64,000 nt of DNA, from the NCBI GenBank assembly GCA_964036195.1, contig OZ038459.1, positions 18,907,206 through 18,971,205 on the forward strand, read 5' to 3'. A model generated the notes under the pieces. That model was not told the origin of the DNA. It did not search any database and was given only the letters and a program-made list of their open reading frames with translations. The stretch comes from Sphaerolaimus hirsutus. Lineage: Eukaryota; Nematoda; Chromadorea; Monhysterida; Sphaerolaimidae. Positions 31,170-46,100 of this stretch are shown one piece after another. Made by a program: the position numbers and the translations under genes. The first letter of the stretch is position 1. Each line of letters opens with the position of its first letter.

Positions 31170-34100
31170 CTGCGGGGGGGGGGGTGGTTTGAGGTTGAGT
31201 CGATTTTTAAGTTTTCGTAGAAGGTAGATTCAATTTTAAGGTCGAGTAAAATTTTTACGTTTGAATCAAATTTAAAGGTATATAAGGTTAAGTCTATTTT
31301 GTAGGTGTCACGAACTGGGCTTGTAAAACAGCTAGTTTATAAAACGATCACATTACTAAAATTTTCTACAAAAACCTAGGTGGTCTTGGCAAAGGAAACA
31401 AAACTGCAAATTCTAGCGAGCTTTGGCATTTCCTGTCCAGATTTCAACGACCCAGACCCACACAGGGTCGAACCTTAGTAGCACCAACAAAACTCACAGC
31501 GCCTTATACAGCACCTTAGCTCGCTCGGCCGCCAGATGGGCGTACCTCGTGGGCGCGGGCACGGAGATAACGCGCGCGCACCGGTAAAACAGGTGGCACA
31601 TGGAGTACATGAGGCACTCCAGTTCGGACAGGCTGAAGCCGTTCTCGTCGTGCAGAACGGTGAAGTGCACCGGTTTGGACGTGCCCTGAGTGCGAGTATT
31701 AATGAATTTGAAACGCGCACGCTGGTTGACAGTCGAAATTGAGGAAACCGATAAATCAGAGCCACTCTCGGACCCTGTAAATGTCATGTAAAGTATCAAA
31801 ATCAACGTACAACGTAAAGTATCAAAATCAATGTTTACTTACAAACTTACTTTTACTGAGCGTCTGACATATTTCATGACATTTTGCACATTCTTGACAC
31901 TCTGCACGATAAAAGACATTTCGCAGGCCCTGGCACTGGCGCCAGGTTTGAGAGAATTATAGTTCACCGGTATAAAAAGTGTCCGTGAACTATACCGGCC
32001 ATAAAGCACCCTCTTTGTCCACACTTCTAAAACCGCACAACCCCCAAAACCCACCTGAATCCCATAATGCGGGATCATATAAAAGTCCACCAAATCAGGA
32101 TGCGTAATCACATTATCCACAACAGTGCCAGCGGGGGCATTTTGGGCCTTGCCCTGGCCCTGGCGGGGGTCGGCGCAGTACAGCCGCGTGCCGTGGCGCT
32201 TGTTCACCACCACGTAGGTTATCTTGGGCTTGACGTAGCTGGGACGGACGGGCTCTTGGAGTTCGCCTGGTGGGGGGGGGGGTTGTTTGAGGTGAATGGC
32301 ACTGAACATTAGTACACCGCTGAAATTTGGGGAACTCATCAATTTGTTTTGGGAACATTTGAGTTGACCACGATGAGGAGTCGACAGACTACTGTTGTCA
32401 ACTGTCAACTACTGTGACGTCGATCAGAAAAGATTCATTGTGGTAAACTCATATTTGCTCAAAATTTTTTATGAGTTTCCAAACTTTCTTTGGTGTTTTT
32501 ACTAGTGTGGGTGGCCCAATACAGGGTTCGCTCTTTTTGAAGTCGATTTATTTCAAGTTTATACACTCACGCGCTTCGGACTTGGTGATTTTGTTTCCTT
32601 TTCCATCGTCGACCAGATCGCGCTCAGGTTTTTCGCCTGCGAAGAGTACGTAAAGGATGGAAAAACGTTGTTTTTTCAACGACAGTTTAAATAAAAAAAA
32701 CAAGTTTTGCTGTCTTCCAAATAAAAGTTTTTTTTTCGAAAGTTCCCGAATATGAGACAACATATACAGGTATATCTAGGGTTGGAAAAAAAACGTTTTT
32801 TTTTAACTCGATGTTTTTTTTTATAAAAAAACGTTTTTTTTATAAAAAAAACGTTTTTTTTTAATAAAAAACGTTTTTTTTTAAAAGCTCCCAGATATGA
32901 CCTTGTGTCAACATATATAGGTATATCAGACAGTGGCAATACTCTGTGATGTTATATATGACCATATAATGTCTGTGGAGCCATGGGATAGCATTATAAG
33001 TGGTGATTTGTGTCAAAAATATCCATTTTTTGTCGACATATCGTTTGTATATCGCCTTATAGTCGAATGTTCGTGACTTCAGGTAAAGTTTGGCACGGAA
33101 TAGTGATCAAACAAGGTTATAAAACGAGGTTGTTACTTTGGGAGTGAAGTTACACACTGTGGAGGTACATGGAAGCACATTACCTCAATATTATATACTA
33201 CAGCAACATATGACGGCTTATTAACCCATGGTAGCACATAGAAATTGATACTTTGACACTAAAAATGCCACAAAACCAATTAAAACCACCACCAATGTCA
33301 ATTTGTGTGTGAAATTGCGCGCTTGCGCGCAAAAATTTTGCAAAATACCTAGTGCTTAGTACTAAAAATTTCGGTCGATGTTTTTTTTAAAAAAAAAACA
33401 TTTCGGACGTCATGTTTTTTTTTTAAAAAAAACGTTTTTTTTAAATAAAAAAACGTTTAAAAAAAAACATCGGCCAACCCTAGGTATATCAGACAAGCGG
33501 CAGTACTTTGTGATGTTACATGGAGCCATGGGGCAGCATTACAACTAATGATTTCAACAAAAAAAATCCATTTTTATTTCGACAACAAAACCCGCCAGCC
33601 ACTCCAATACCAGCAAAGCATTCACAAATCCCACAATCATACACCATCACACCAAAAAAAAACCCCCAAAACCCCCAAACTCCGCCCACTAACCAATCAT
33701 CGACCTAGACCTCTCCTCATCGCTAGAACTGCTCACATAACTAGGTTGATCCATTCTCAACTGGGGCATGGCCTGTGGCCTTTCAGCGCGCGCGTGCGCC
33801 ACCACAAAAGAGCGGGTCGCTTCCCGGCGGCAGCGAGTGGGCAGGGATACAAATTTGCAGGCTGCTTGTAGGGAGCGGAGTTCTTCGGACAGGACCTGGG
33901 ATTTGAATTGGGTTGAGTGGGTTTGGGAGTGTGGAAGGATGTTACCGTAATTTGGTGAATAAAAGTCAAGAGATCAATTGTGCGCCAAATTCACTCAGTG
34001 GGAGCGATGGGCGATGGAAATTATTTGAGTTTTTTCTGCATAATTCAGGTGGATTACTGTAGACTTCATGTCGTACAAGTTGGTTTTCAGTGGTACAATT

Positions 34101-37100
34101 TGACAAATTGATATTCATAACAGCCTAAAAACGGTGGCTCGGAAAAAATCGATGCCTTACAACGACAGATGCTTCGAGTACCAAATCAATCAGATCGGAT
34201 GCACATTGAAATCATTGAATACAACCAGGGCCGTATCCAGGGGGGGGGGGGGCGGGGGGGGGCTGCAGCCCCCCCCCTCCCGGGCCGAGACCAGAAAGTG
34301 ACCGGAAAATTCGACTTTTTCAACGTCTGCGTAAAAATTTTTGCGCGCAAGCGCGCATTCGTCACCAGAAATAAGGTATTATCATCCGATTCGCTCCATG
34401 TGGCTGCAAATCGTTGTGAATCGTTGTGTTTTTGCTGTTTTGTATGTATATTTACATACATATACAGCGTTCCATGGCGCTGACGCCAACGCCAATGGCG
34501 CCATGGCGTGGCGCCTTCTAATGGCGCCAGCGCCATGGCGCCATTCCGTCACTATGTAGCTAAAATTTTAGGGGGGGGGGGCTGAGCCCCCCCCCTCGCC
34601 GGCCTCCGTAAACAAGCAGCCCCCCCCGCTCAAAAATCCTGGATACGTCCCTGAATACAACGTAATGAGCACACGTTCAAAAATAACAGCAAAAGAAACG
34701 CATCATGCATCATGATCTCAGCAAAATCTTATTAAAACGTTCACCAACTTACCTTCGTATACTCCCCCTCGGAAACCCCATCTCGAATAACCACGATCCT
34801 CTTTGGCAAAGCGCCAGTACTCTCCCAGAACCTCAAAAGCCTCTCCCTGAAAAGATGGCCCCCATAGACAATACTCTCCCTATTAGCCCTCTGCACGCGG
34901 TGGCTGGCGCCCCAGTGCAAACAGTCGCCGGTGACGTTGGCCACGCAGGCGGCGATGGACGCGCCGCGCGTCGACGACAAGCTCGCGCCGCCACCCCCGT
35001 CCGACGAGGCCGTCGAGCCAGACTCCGCCCCCGTGGGGTGGGTGACGTCCAGGGCTGGGGGGGGGGGGGGGTTGGCGTTGTTGTTGGGGCGGAGGGTTTG
35101 GGAGGGGGTTGGGTTTTTTTTTTGGAAACTGTAGTTTGGCGGGAGTGGGAGTTGAGTCACATTTGAGCGATGTTTATGATCAGATTTTTAACTGAATGAC
35201 AAAATAATTTATTTTGCACTCGTAATGCCATCGTGACCGCAAGTTGCTACCGTGTTACGTTCAAAAAACAGCGACTACAGGTTCTATAGCGTTTTTCCTT
35301 GATAACAACTGATATCAGTTTTTTTCATGCAGATCATTATGCACACATTCAAATCGAAAACAGTGCCGAAAATTTAGGCTTTCATTTTCAATCACTTTTA
35401 AAAAACCAACCCATAATCATAGTGCAATCCTTGTCCGGTTTGTTGATGCTGTCGCCCAGGTTCAGTCTGGGAACGGACTTGGGCAACCCAACCAATGGGT
35501 GCGTTTCGCCGCACTGTTCCACGCGCGGGATCATGTTCAACTTCTTGAATCTGTATTAGTGATTAGTTTACGGCTGAAATTTCAGAAACTGATAAAAAAT
35601 CAGTTTCGAAGATTTCAGTTTACCCGAATGAAAAGTTCTTTAACTTGATTGAGATCGACAGTCATTATTCTGGACTCTGGTCATCTCAAATAAGGTAAAG
35701 CTGCCCAGTTGGCGAAATTAAGTATCCAATTTCAACGCGGACAACACAAACAAAAAGTATCCAGAACAATACTCACAATTCCCCGTACGGGCAGCGGGGG
35801 ACGCAGCGTATCGCATTTGGCACGCCGCCCATTTTCGCCACAATTTTCATCATCAAATTTTCGCATGTGACGTTGTTCGGGCGCTCCGCAGCTTTGTTCG
35901 TGGTGCCGATCAACATACACTGAGCGATTATCCCGCACTCTAATTCCGCCACGCGTTTCATTGCCCCTGCGATTGAGATTGGTGTTTTTAAGGGAGTATA
36001 CAATGCGGGGGTTGGGGGGGGGGCATTTGGATGACTACACACCGACCCCCCCCCCGCCCCGGCAAGGACGTATCCAGGGGGGCTGCAGCCGTAGCTGAAA
36101 TTTAGTAGCATTTTTTTTTGGGGGGGGGCGTCAAAGTTTGCGTGGTTATAACACACAAACCACTTCGCGGAATTTGCTGAAAATTGAATGTAATGTGGTT
36201 CCATGTCGGGGCTAACATGAAATCGGAGGCATCTATTTAAGACGCCCTAACCCGAGATAGGGTGGGTCTGACAAAAAGTAAATTTTTCGAGTTTTTTTTT
36301 GGGATGTCGCTTTGACCATGCAAGCTTTGCATCTCAATAACCCAGCTATTTCTCAACCGATTCAAATTGTGGATATACGACTTGCCATATATCGACTTGG
36401 CCCAATTTCAGAAAGCAAAATTTCGAGAAATTTCATAAAACAAATCGGAAAAAAATCTGCAAAATACCAAGCGAATGAGTAACTTTTTGGCTGTGGTTGA
36501 AAAACACTTTCGACGCTTGCGTTTTTAAAAAGAAAACCGTTTAAAAAACCTCCGCCCACCCCCAAAGCCGACCATAAAAATCGGCGCTTTTCGCCTGCAT
36601 CACATAAATCAGCATATTGGGCGCGGTGGGCGACTGCAGTTTGGGCTTGATATTTTCCCGCAAGAATGCATAACTGGCATTCGGGAGCACCATGGGCTGT
36701 TGTCGATTGAGCACGTTGACAATGACGCCCCTGTCGCTCAGCGTTCGCATCAGGTTGTCGATGCACGGCCTGAAAAATAAATGAATTTTGCAATCTTCAA
36801 TTGAGCGTTGGAATCTTTTACATATTTATTTGCAAGGTTCACTTGAGCAGAGGTTGGACCTCTGAGTAGGGTTGGAAAACATTTTTTTTTTCAAACGCCT
36901 TGATATTCAAAAATTGAAATCAGATTTTTTTCAACATCACCCAAAATGGAGCAAAGAGCAAAGTCAAGAAAAAAAGTAGCTGGCAAAAATAGGGATGTGT
37001 TAAGTGTCAAATAATATATTATGTCTATTGTGGTCATATTATGACTGCGAAGTCATGGGATAGCATTATTAGTGGCGATTTCTGCCAACAATATTTTTTT

Positions 37101-40100
37101 TATGTCAACTCGTTACGTATATCACCTTTTGTCGAATATTCGTGACTTCAAGTGAAACCACTCGCTTTAAAAAAAAACTATAAAAAAATTACAAGCCCAC
37201 AACTAACAAAATGCTATTCATCGCATTTGAATTCGTCACATTTGTAACAATGGCGCAGTTGATTTTCTTGGGTGGCCCCCTGAAAATCGGCGCCCTAGGC
37301 AACCGCCAAGTGCCGTCCCTAGTATTCGTGTGGACGGGTTTGTCTGTCGGGTTCAATCTTCCGTACAGCGGCTCCACGGGGCGCATTATTCGGGCGCACA
37401 CCTGAAATTGAGAGGGTTTTTTATGGGCGTAGATTTGGCAGGTGTCGGCGGAATATTTTTTCGCGTCAATGAAGCGGAAATGACCGGTCACATTCAAATT
37501 ATTTTGGAGGTTTCTGGTGAATGTGTGTTGAAAAGACAACGCTGTATCGAATATCGTGGAACCCCGAAAATAATTAGGTGTTACGTTTGCGACAGGTTTC
37601 TGTCCCGAAAAAATGCAGACTTCCTAAGCTTCGGTCTCAGTCTATAAAAACGGTCCAGACGCTCGGCGAAAATTCTGGTTCCGAAAAATTGTCAAATTCC
37701 AAAGCAAAAGATGAAAAAATGAAAAATGACTGTTTGTGCTGAAACATGTGAATTGAAATCTTCATACTGCATTTTCTGCAACTTTTTACATCCAAGTGCA
37801 TTTTTGACATTTTTGTGAAAAATAAGAATCCCTAAATCCCTAACTTTTTAGCCAAAATCCAGATCCAGATCCAGATCCCCCTATCCAGGTTCCCAAGTAA
37901 AAAACAACACCGACCCGGAAAACTCAACCCCCTCGAAACACCCCCCCCCCCGAACCTTCTGCATCTGGCTAGCAACCTTCAAGCCGGCATTCTTCATGAA
38001 CGCGTGCTGCCTGTAGCCGTCCTGCGCGGCGAACATCAAAGCGACTAATTTCTCGGTCAAATTCTTGCGCTCGGGCGCCGGCACAGCCGCCTTCCGGATG
38101 ATGGACGCGTTCAATTCGGGCACCTGGGGGCAGTCCCAGACCCTGTAAAATGTAATGCAAAGTGTCAAAAGTCATGTAAAATGCCCTGCAAAATGGCAAC
38201 TCGGTTGCCATTTTGCAGGGCATTTTCCATGACTTTTGACACTTTGCATGACATTTGACATTTTACAGGGTCTGGGATTGGCACCTGGGGCGTCAGGCGG
38301 CCGGGCAGCCGCTGCGGCACGACCGTGAGCAGTTCGAGCGGCATGTGGATCACGCGACGGCCTGCGATTGGGGGGGGGGGGTAAATGAGGTGGGGGGGGG
38401 GGTGAGACGATGTTTGCGTAGATCAGATATAGAGAGCAGTTTTCAAATGATTTTTTTTCAAAAAAGCCAGAAAGTGGGTTAAAGATAAATTACATATTTA
38501 TCCGCGCAGTGAGGTGTATTGTTGTTATGCAAGGACGTATCCAGGGGGGGGGCGGGGGGGGGGGCTGCAGCCCTGCAGATACGTCCCTGTTGTTATGTCA
38601 TAAATAAATGATGATATCTGCCAAAAAAAACAACTTTTTTGTTTTGGGCATCGGGTCTCGATTTGAACAAGTGAAATTTGACATGAAACAGTGCTTAAAT
38701 ATGCTTAGACCTAAACGAGAAACTTAGTTCATATATCCATATCAAAAATCTCGAAGAAATCCAGAACATCAATTTCAAAAATTCATATCGTCAAACCACA
38801 TTCAGTATTTAGGCGGGGTGGGGGGTAAAAGGAAAAGAGTAACAAACTTTTGCTCTTGCCAAACTGCATCAGCGGCAGGCCCGGGTAGCGTATCGTGAAG
38901 TTGTATTGTTTCTTGTAATAGTCGAATACGCTGACAGTGTGCGTCGACGGCTCGCGCCCTTCCTCGCGACGCGTCCACTCGAAACTTCGAGAAAAAAATT
39001 GGATCAATATCGGAAAGATTGAAAAATATTTTGTGCATAAATAGTATTTTGGGGTTAAATAAAATAAATGGATTGTCAACAAGGACGTATCCAGGATTTT
39101 TGAGCGGGGGGGGGGCTGCTTGTTTACGGAGCCCGGCGAACGGGGGGGGGCTCAGCCCCCCCCCCTAAAATTTTGCCTGTACAGTGACAGAATGGCGCCA
39201 TGGCGCTGGCGCCATTCGTAGGCGCCACGCCATGGCGCTATTGGCGTTGGCGTTAGCGCCAGAAAGCGCTGTAAATGTATGTAAATATACGTACATTCCC
39301 AGCGAAAGGTATATAATTGGGTGCATTTTCTGGTATGTGTGCCACAGGGACCGATATGCAGAAAATGGCATGTGTATAGGGGGCAAATGCGCGCGTGCGC
39401 GCAAAATGTTTGCACACACCGTCGAAAATTTGTACTAAAAGTGGCATTTTCGGGGGGTTTTCATGTCTCACCCCGGGAAGGGGGGGGGCTGCAGCCCCCC
39501 CCCCCCGCCCCCCCCTGGATACGTCCTTGATTGTCAACTAAAGGGCCCTTCAAAAAAGCTAACATTTTCACCCCTCATTTAGGGTTCAAACGGGATTGAC
39601 TTTTCGGGATCGGGATTGGTTTTTTGAGATTTCGGGATCGGGATCGGCCGGGATTGGGGTCACGGGATCGGGATCGGCATTTTTTCGGGATCGGGATTGG
39701 GGTCTTGGGATAGAGATTTTGGCCAATGTTTTGGCATCCACAGTTGTTCATAAAGGTCTAAAAACACTGTTGGATGCCAGAAACGTGGTATAAAATGAAC
39801 GCTGGGGGTTTGCGTTCACATTTTTGCATGCAAAAACGTCATTTTTTCACTTTTGATAATTTCCACTAATTTTTCCGGGATCGGGATCCCGGACTTTGGA
39901 GTTTCTCGGGATCGGGATCGGGACTGCTAAATCCCGGAATTTCACGGGATCCGGGATCGGGATCCCGTTTGAACCCTACCCTCATTCAATAGGTATTTTC
40001 AAAAACGTTTTCAACAAATGGTTATTTTCCATCCGAACAGAAGCAGTCGCCCACAAAATCCATCACACCAACGTTTTCTGCATGGCATTCTCTTCAATCA

Positions 40101-43100
40101 GTTGCGTGCAAGTCCTATGCTGCGGTTTGGAACCCGGGGGCGGAGCCTCATTCGTCATATTCCTCCTGCAAACTTTGAGCCCGGCGATGAACACTTGCAG
40201 GCCGCGCACCACTTGCGGCTGGAGGCAGTCCCAGACCCTGTAACGTGTCCTGTAAAATGTAAAATGTCCTGCAAAGTAGGGGTGGCCGAAAAAGTTTTTT
40301 TTCAACGACAAGGTTTTTTAAAACCCGTTTTTTAAATAATAAAAAACGGTTTCCATAGTCGGGTTATAAAAAAACTACGGTTTTTATTTAAAAACCTTCT
40401 TTTTAAACCCGACCATCCCTAAGTCAAAGTATTAAAAGTCATGTAAATGACAAAGGAACGTTTGCCATTTAACAGGGCATTTTACATGACTTTTGACAGT
40501 TTGCAGGACATTTCACATATTACAGGGCACTTTACAGGGTATAGGATTGGCACCTGGAGCCCGGCGTCGGGCTGCCAGCCGGTCATACGGCGCATGGCCA
40601 GCGCGCCGGCCAGGTAGTGCAGCAAGGGAATCTCGGGCACGTAGGCAGTGTTCGTCACTGGGATTGGTGGGCGGGTTTTTGGTGGAAGGCTTAGGGTTGG
40701 AAAAAAAACGTTTTTTTTTAACTCGATGTTTTTTTATAAAAAAAACGTTTTTTTTTTATAAAAAAAACGTTTTTTTTTAAAAGCTCCCAGATATGACCTA
40801 GTGTCAACATATATAGGTATATCAGACACTGGCAATACTCTGTGATATTAAATATGACCATATAATGGCTGTGGAGCCATGGGATAGCATTATAAGTGGT
40901 GATTTGTGTCAAAAATATCCATTTTTCGTCGACATATTGTTCGTATATCGCCTTATAGTCAAATGTTTGTGAATTCAGGTAAAGTTTGGCACGGAATGGT
41001 GATCAAACAAGGTTATAAAAGGAGGTTGTTACTTTGGGAGTGAAGTTACACACTGTGGAGGTACATGGAAGCACATTACCTCAATATTATATATTACAGC
41101 AACATATGTCGGCTTATTCACCCATGGTAGCACATAGAAATGGATGTTTTGATACTAAAAATGCAACAAAACCAATGAAAACAACCACCAATGTCTATTT
41201 GTGTGTGAAATTGCGCGCTTGCGCGCAAAAATTTTGCAAAATACCTAGTGCTTAGTACTAAAAATTTCGGCCGATGTTTTTTTAAAAAAAAACATTTCGG
41301 ACGTCATGTGTTTTTAAAAAAAAAACGTTTTTTTTCAAAAAAAAACGTTTAAAAAAAACATCGGCCAACCCTAGGAAGGCTATAATAAACGTTTTTAAAA
41401 TTATTTTTTTTTTAATACTAGCTTATCGGGTTCAAACGGAATAGACTTTTCGGGATTGGTATTTTGAATTTTTGGGATCGGGATTTGGGTCACGGGATCG
41501 GGGTTAGTTTTTGGGACTTCGGGATCGGGATTTGGGTTTCGGTATTGAAATTTTGACAAAGTTCTGATTAGGGTTGGCCGATGTTTTTTTANNNNNNNNN
41601 NNNNNNNNNNNNNNNNNNNNNNNNNNNNNNNNNNNNNNNNNNNNNNNNNNNNNNNNNNNNNNNNNNNNNNNNNNNNNNNNNNNNNNNNNNNNNNNNNNNN
41701 NNNNNNNNNNNNNNNNNNNNNNNNNNNNNNNNNNNNNNNNNNNNNNNNNNNNNNNNNNNNNNNNNNNNNNNNNNNNNNNNNNNNNNNNNNNTGGTGGAAG
41801 GCATCAAATAAGGCTAATACAACTACAACGGGTAGGCTCGAACCAGGCACAGAAATTTGACCCCGTTTTTGATGAAATTCAACAGTTTTTTATTAAATAA
41901 AACGTTTTTTAAATTAATTTTTTTTTAAATACTAGTTTATCGGGTTCAAACGGAAAAACATTTCGGAATCGGGATTGGTATTTCGAATTTTTGGGATCGA
42001 GATTTGGGATCGAGATTTGGGTCACGGATCGGGGTTTTTAGGATCGGCATTGGGGTTTCGGTATAGAAATTTTGACAAAGTTCTGATATTCAAAGTTTTT
42101 CTCTAATTTGCAGCAAAAAATGTTCTCAAAATACACCAGAAATGTGGCATCAATTGGAAACTGGAGATTTCGGTTAGATTTCTTGGTGCAAACGTCATTT
42201 AACTCATCGCAAATTTAAGTTTTCAAGTTTTCGGGATCGGGGTTATATGAAAAAATTTTTTCGGGATCGCGATTTCAAAATTTTCGGGGCCGGGATCGGG
42301 CTTAGTTTTTTGAAATTTCGGGATCGGGACCGCAAAATCCCGAAACGTTCCGAGACTCTTCTCAAACAAACAATTAGCATTCATAAACAGTTTCCTCCCC
42401 TCGCCCATCTTCATAGCCACACTGAGCCCGTCGAACAGCTTGCAGTTCATCTCTAGCTGCTTGGTGCTGATACAGGCCAACTGGGGCACTTGGGGGTTGC
42501 CAATGAAGAAAATTCGGCCAGGGGCACACGAGTCGACGGACGGATAAATGGGGCTGCGTAGGTTGGAGGTGAATGTAGATCAGGGGCCAGTCCGCAAATT
42601 GAGAAGTGAAATGGCAAAGGCGAAGTAAAAGCGCAAAGGCGAAGTGAAACGGCAAGTGAATTGGCAAAAGCGAAAAAAAAGAAGTAATTTCTCTTCGCTT
42701 TTGCCATTTCACTTGCCATTTCACTTCGTCTGAAATGGCAAAGGCGAAGTAAAAGCGCAAAGGCGAAGTGAAACGGCAAGTGAATTGGCAAAAGCGAAAA
42801 AAAAGAAGTAATTTCTCTTCGCTTTTGCCATTTCACTTGCCAATTCACTTCGTCTTTGCGCTTTTACTTCGCCTTTGCCATTTCACTTCTCACTTCTCAT
42901 TTTGCTGAACTGGCAACTGGCACATAGATCGTGGTAGTTTGAAGCTATTACTTCTAATGAAACGGCATACCTAAAATAGAACAGTAGGTTTTGGCATTTT
43001 TTCCACCCACGTACACAATAGAACCGGAGGTATATATGAAAAATGTGTGAAACATTTTGGTGAAAAAATAAAACGGCAGTCTTCAATAGAACAGCAGGTA

Positions 43101-46100
43101 AAAAAGTCGACGAAAAACATGGCGCTCTTCTATCAGAAGAAATACGGCAGTTTGATTAAGTATCATTCGCATGTGCAAATACGGCTATGAAAAATCATAA
43201 CCACAAACAAAAATCTAAATGTAAAAGTAATCGCAAAACGCACCGTTCAAATGGGCAGCGGGCATTTTGCGTCATGATGACCTGCATGACTTGGAGCGGC
43301 TGCAGCGACGGGCCCAATTGATCAGGCGCGGCTACGCCGACGCGAGGCTGCGTCAATGCAAGCGCAGGTGGATGCAGGGTCATGGAAGGGAGTCGAATCG
43401 GCGCAGGACCAGTGTACAAGTAAGCCCGGTGCACAAGTTGTCCCGGTGACCAAGTTCTTATACCCCGTGCACAAGTCTACCCGGTGCACAAGTTGAATGA
43501 AGGGTGTCAAAACAATTTTTTTTACAGAAACGGAAACAGAACATTTTTTGCACGTGTCGCAAAACGGACAGCAAAATTTGCACGGAAATGGGAAATAAAA
43601 GTGCAGAAACTTTGCCGGAAAAAAATGTGCAGAAATTTTGCTAGAAACGGGAAAAATAGCATACATTGACATTCGTCCTGCTAAATACCACAAATACCGC
43701 CAACCGCCCCCCGCTAGGATTCAAACGGGATCCCGATCACGAATCCCAAAACTTATCGGAATTCAGCGGTCCCGATCCCGAAATCTGAAAAAAACGAATC
43801 CTGATCGCGATCCCGAATATTTTCAAATCCCAATCCCGAACCCGAAAAGTCAATCCCGTTTGAACCCTACCCCCCGCCCCCAAAAAAAAACAAAAACAAC
43901 AACAAACCTCCTGCTGCCTGGCATTCCTCCCCCCGGGTGCATGCAACCTTATATCCGCCTGCGAAGCCTCCCCATTTCCATTTCCATTAGCCCCATTAGC
44001 GCCGGTGGGGTAGTAGTACTCCAACAAGGTGCGCTGTTTCTCGGCGGAGAAGGGCTCGCAGCCCAAGTGCTGCAGGCGCACTTCGAACTTGCCGGGTCGA
44101 GATTCACCCGTGGGCGTGTGGACGGTGTGGAAGACGGGCTGGGGGGGGGTGGTGGAATTGTTTTGTTGGTTTTAAAAATCGACTGCATTTATTCTAATGA
44201 AACGGCATACATTCAATAGAACGCAACTCCAATAGAACGGCAGGTAAAAGGTTGAACGGAAAAAATAGAACGACGCTTTTCCATTAGAAGAAATGAGAAT
44301 AAAATCCATGTCAATGTGAACTCATTATAAATAATCACCTTTCGTGAACATCCCTAAACAAAAAATCACATTTTGCGAACATTCGTGATCAACATATGAC
44401 CAAAATCTACTTTAATCTCAATAAACGAAATGACCAAATCACTGCACCGTGTAATTTTCCCACATACAAATTCCCAAAGGCGCCACACACGATGGATGTC
44501 AACTGAATTTGTGTCAACTAATTTTAAGTAAATTATGTGATTTCAACTACCCTGGTTCAAAATCTGGTAGAGCATGGTTCATTTTACATCATGACACTTA
44601 ATTTTCATTGTTTCTGTGTGATACTTTAAAAAAATGTGTTTCGTTTTTAGTTGACATTGAGTTGACTCAAATTTCCGATGTCAACTAGCGTGTGTGGGCT
44701 CAAAACCACAAAAAACGCACAGGCGAAGGCAGATTGATCAATTCTAGACTTAGCAGCATGGCGCCGTCGTCGTAGAAACACTGGTACGGGTTGAATCGAA
44801 GCGCCGCGTAATTTTCCTTGATCGTGACCCACAGAATCTCGCGCTTTTCGAGTCTGAATTGGTGACTGGTGAATGTTAATGCGTAAATTTTGCACCATTT
44901 ACATTCATTATGAAGCATTTGTCAATTACTGTGAAGTGGTTATCAAAAGTCCCTGATCGAAGCACAGGTGCTAAGAAAGCCTACCTGCTAATCCCTACCT
45001 TAACATAGCATAGCCACGATGAATAAACATTACAAAGAGTGTTCCTTCTCAATAGGGATTGGACTTGATTTGTCAACTGTTAAAAAATCTGATTTTAAAA
45101 AACCCACATGGTGGCAACTAGGATGTCAACAAAAACTTTTTTTACGGAAAACGAAAACGGAATTTTTTTGCACTTACCAGAAAACGGAAACGCAAAATTT
45201 TTTGCACTTGCCGGAACACGGAGTAAATAAAGGCCGGAAAACGGAAACCGACAAATTTGCTAAAATTCTGCCAGAAACGGATATTCTGCCTCACCCCCAA
45301 ACCCACCTGGACAACTTCCTCCGAACATATCGATCAGTAGAGTCAGCCAAGGCACTGCCAGCTGCAGATTTATCGCCTCCACCCGCATAGGCACCCCTAG
45401 TCTTCAACTCATTAATGGTCACCTGGTAGCGATGCACAATGGGCAAGTCCTTGTTGCCGGAACTTAGCTCGCTGGGGCCCTTCCTCACTTCGTACCAATT
45501 CGCGAGCAAGTCGATCTGGGTGCCGTCGGCGCCGGAGCCGAGCGTGGGGCCCGCCTTGGAGCGGGTGAGCAGCGGCGTGCGGCACGTCTGCGTTTTTGAG
45601 GGGGAAGGGTGATTTTGTTGAATGGATTTAGCTACCGTATTTCCTTGAAATACCACCAGGGCGTTTATTATTTCATTAGATTGTTTTGTGGGGGGGGCTT
45701 AATTTTAGGGGGGTTTGTTATTCCGTCAGAAATTTTGAGGGTGGTGAATTCGAGGGGGTTATTATTTCGTCAGAAGTTTGTAGGATGGTTAATACGAGTG
45801 GGAGGTATTATTTCGGCAGAAATTTTCGTTAAGAGTCGTAGTAAGGAATAGGTTTTTACTTACTAATAATAAATATAAATAATATAAACGTAAACAAAAA
45901 ATATCAGTCAAGGTAATGCGGTAATTGCGTTTCAAATTATAGGTGTGGAACGTACGGCGATTCCCCACAGTTCCTGCAGATCACTTTTATCCTTCTCAAG
46001 CAGCTCCTGACGCCTGCGGCCATCTGCAAACAACAACAACAACATTTTAACAACAATAATATTTTTAACCATCAAAAATTCCGTGAAACCGACATTGAGT

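Larger units (their letters stand above)
31498..36769 (-). other. Argonaute MID-PIWI exons 16-22
   Basis: Exons 16-17 are MID. Exon 18 ends in CTMIMG and joins exon 19 (LDVTHPTG), equivalent to VIFLGADVTHP. Exon 20 keeps VLSEELRSLQAACKF (the VLHHELLAIREACIKL helix) but then adds about 50 residues ending in an acidic Ser cluster SSSSDEERSRS before exon 21 (KITYVVVNKRHGTRLYCADP). Exon 22 matches PSHYHVLWDDN...PAPAYYAHL. The extra segment lies near the PIWI surface in known structures and is a candidate regulatory loop. Confidence 0.9.
37956..40657 (-). other. Argonaute PAZ and linker exons 10-14
   Basis: Exon 12 carries the PAZ end VSVFDYYKKQYNFTIRYPGL, matching VAQYFK...L.YPHLPCLQVG of AGOs. 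Exon 13 matches LPLEVCNIV (MPLELLTVVPQRL). Introns 10 and 13 are whole MITE copies. Exon 12 starts after TTCGAG rather than a CAG, so its 3' splice site is the least certain here. Confidence 0.85.

Noticed and set aside
41574-41900. Open frames across the N run
   Set aside because: They consist of unknown residues from the 200-bp assembly gap.
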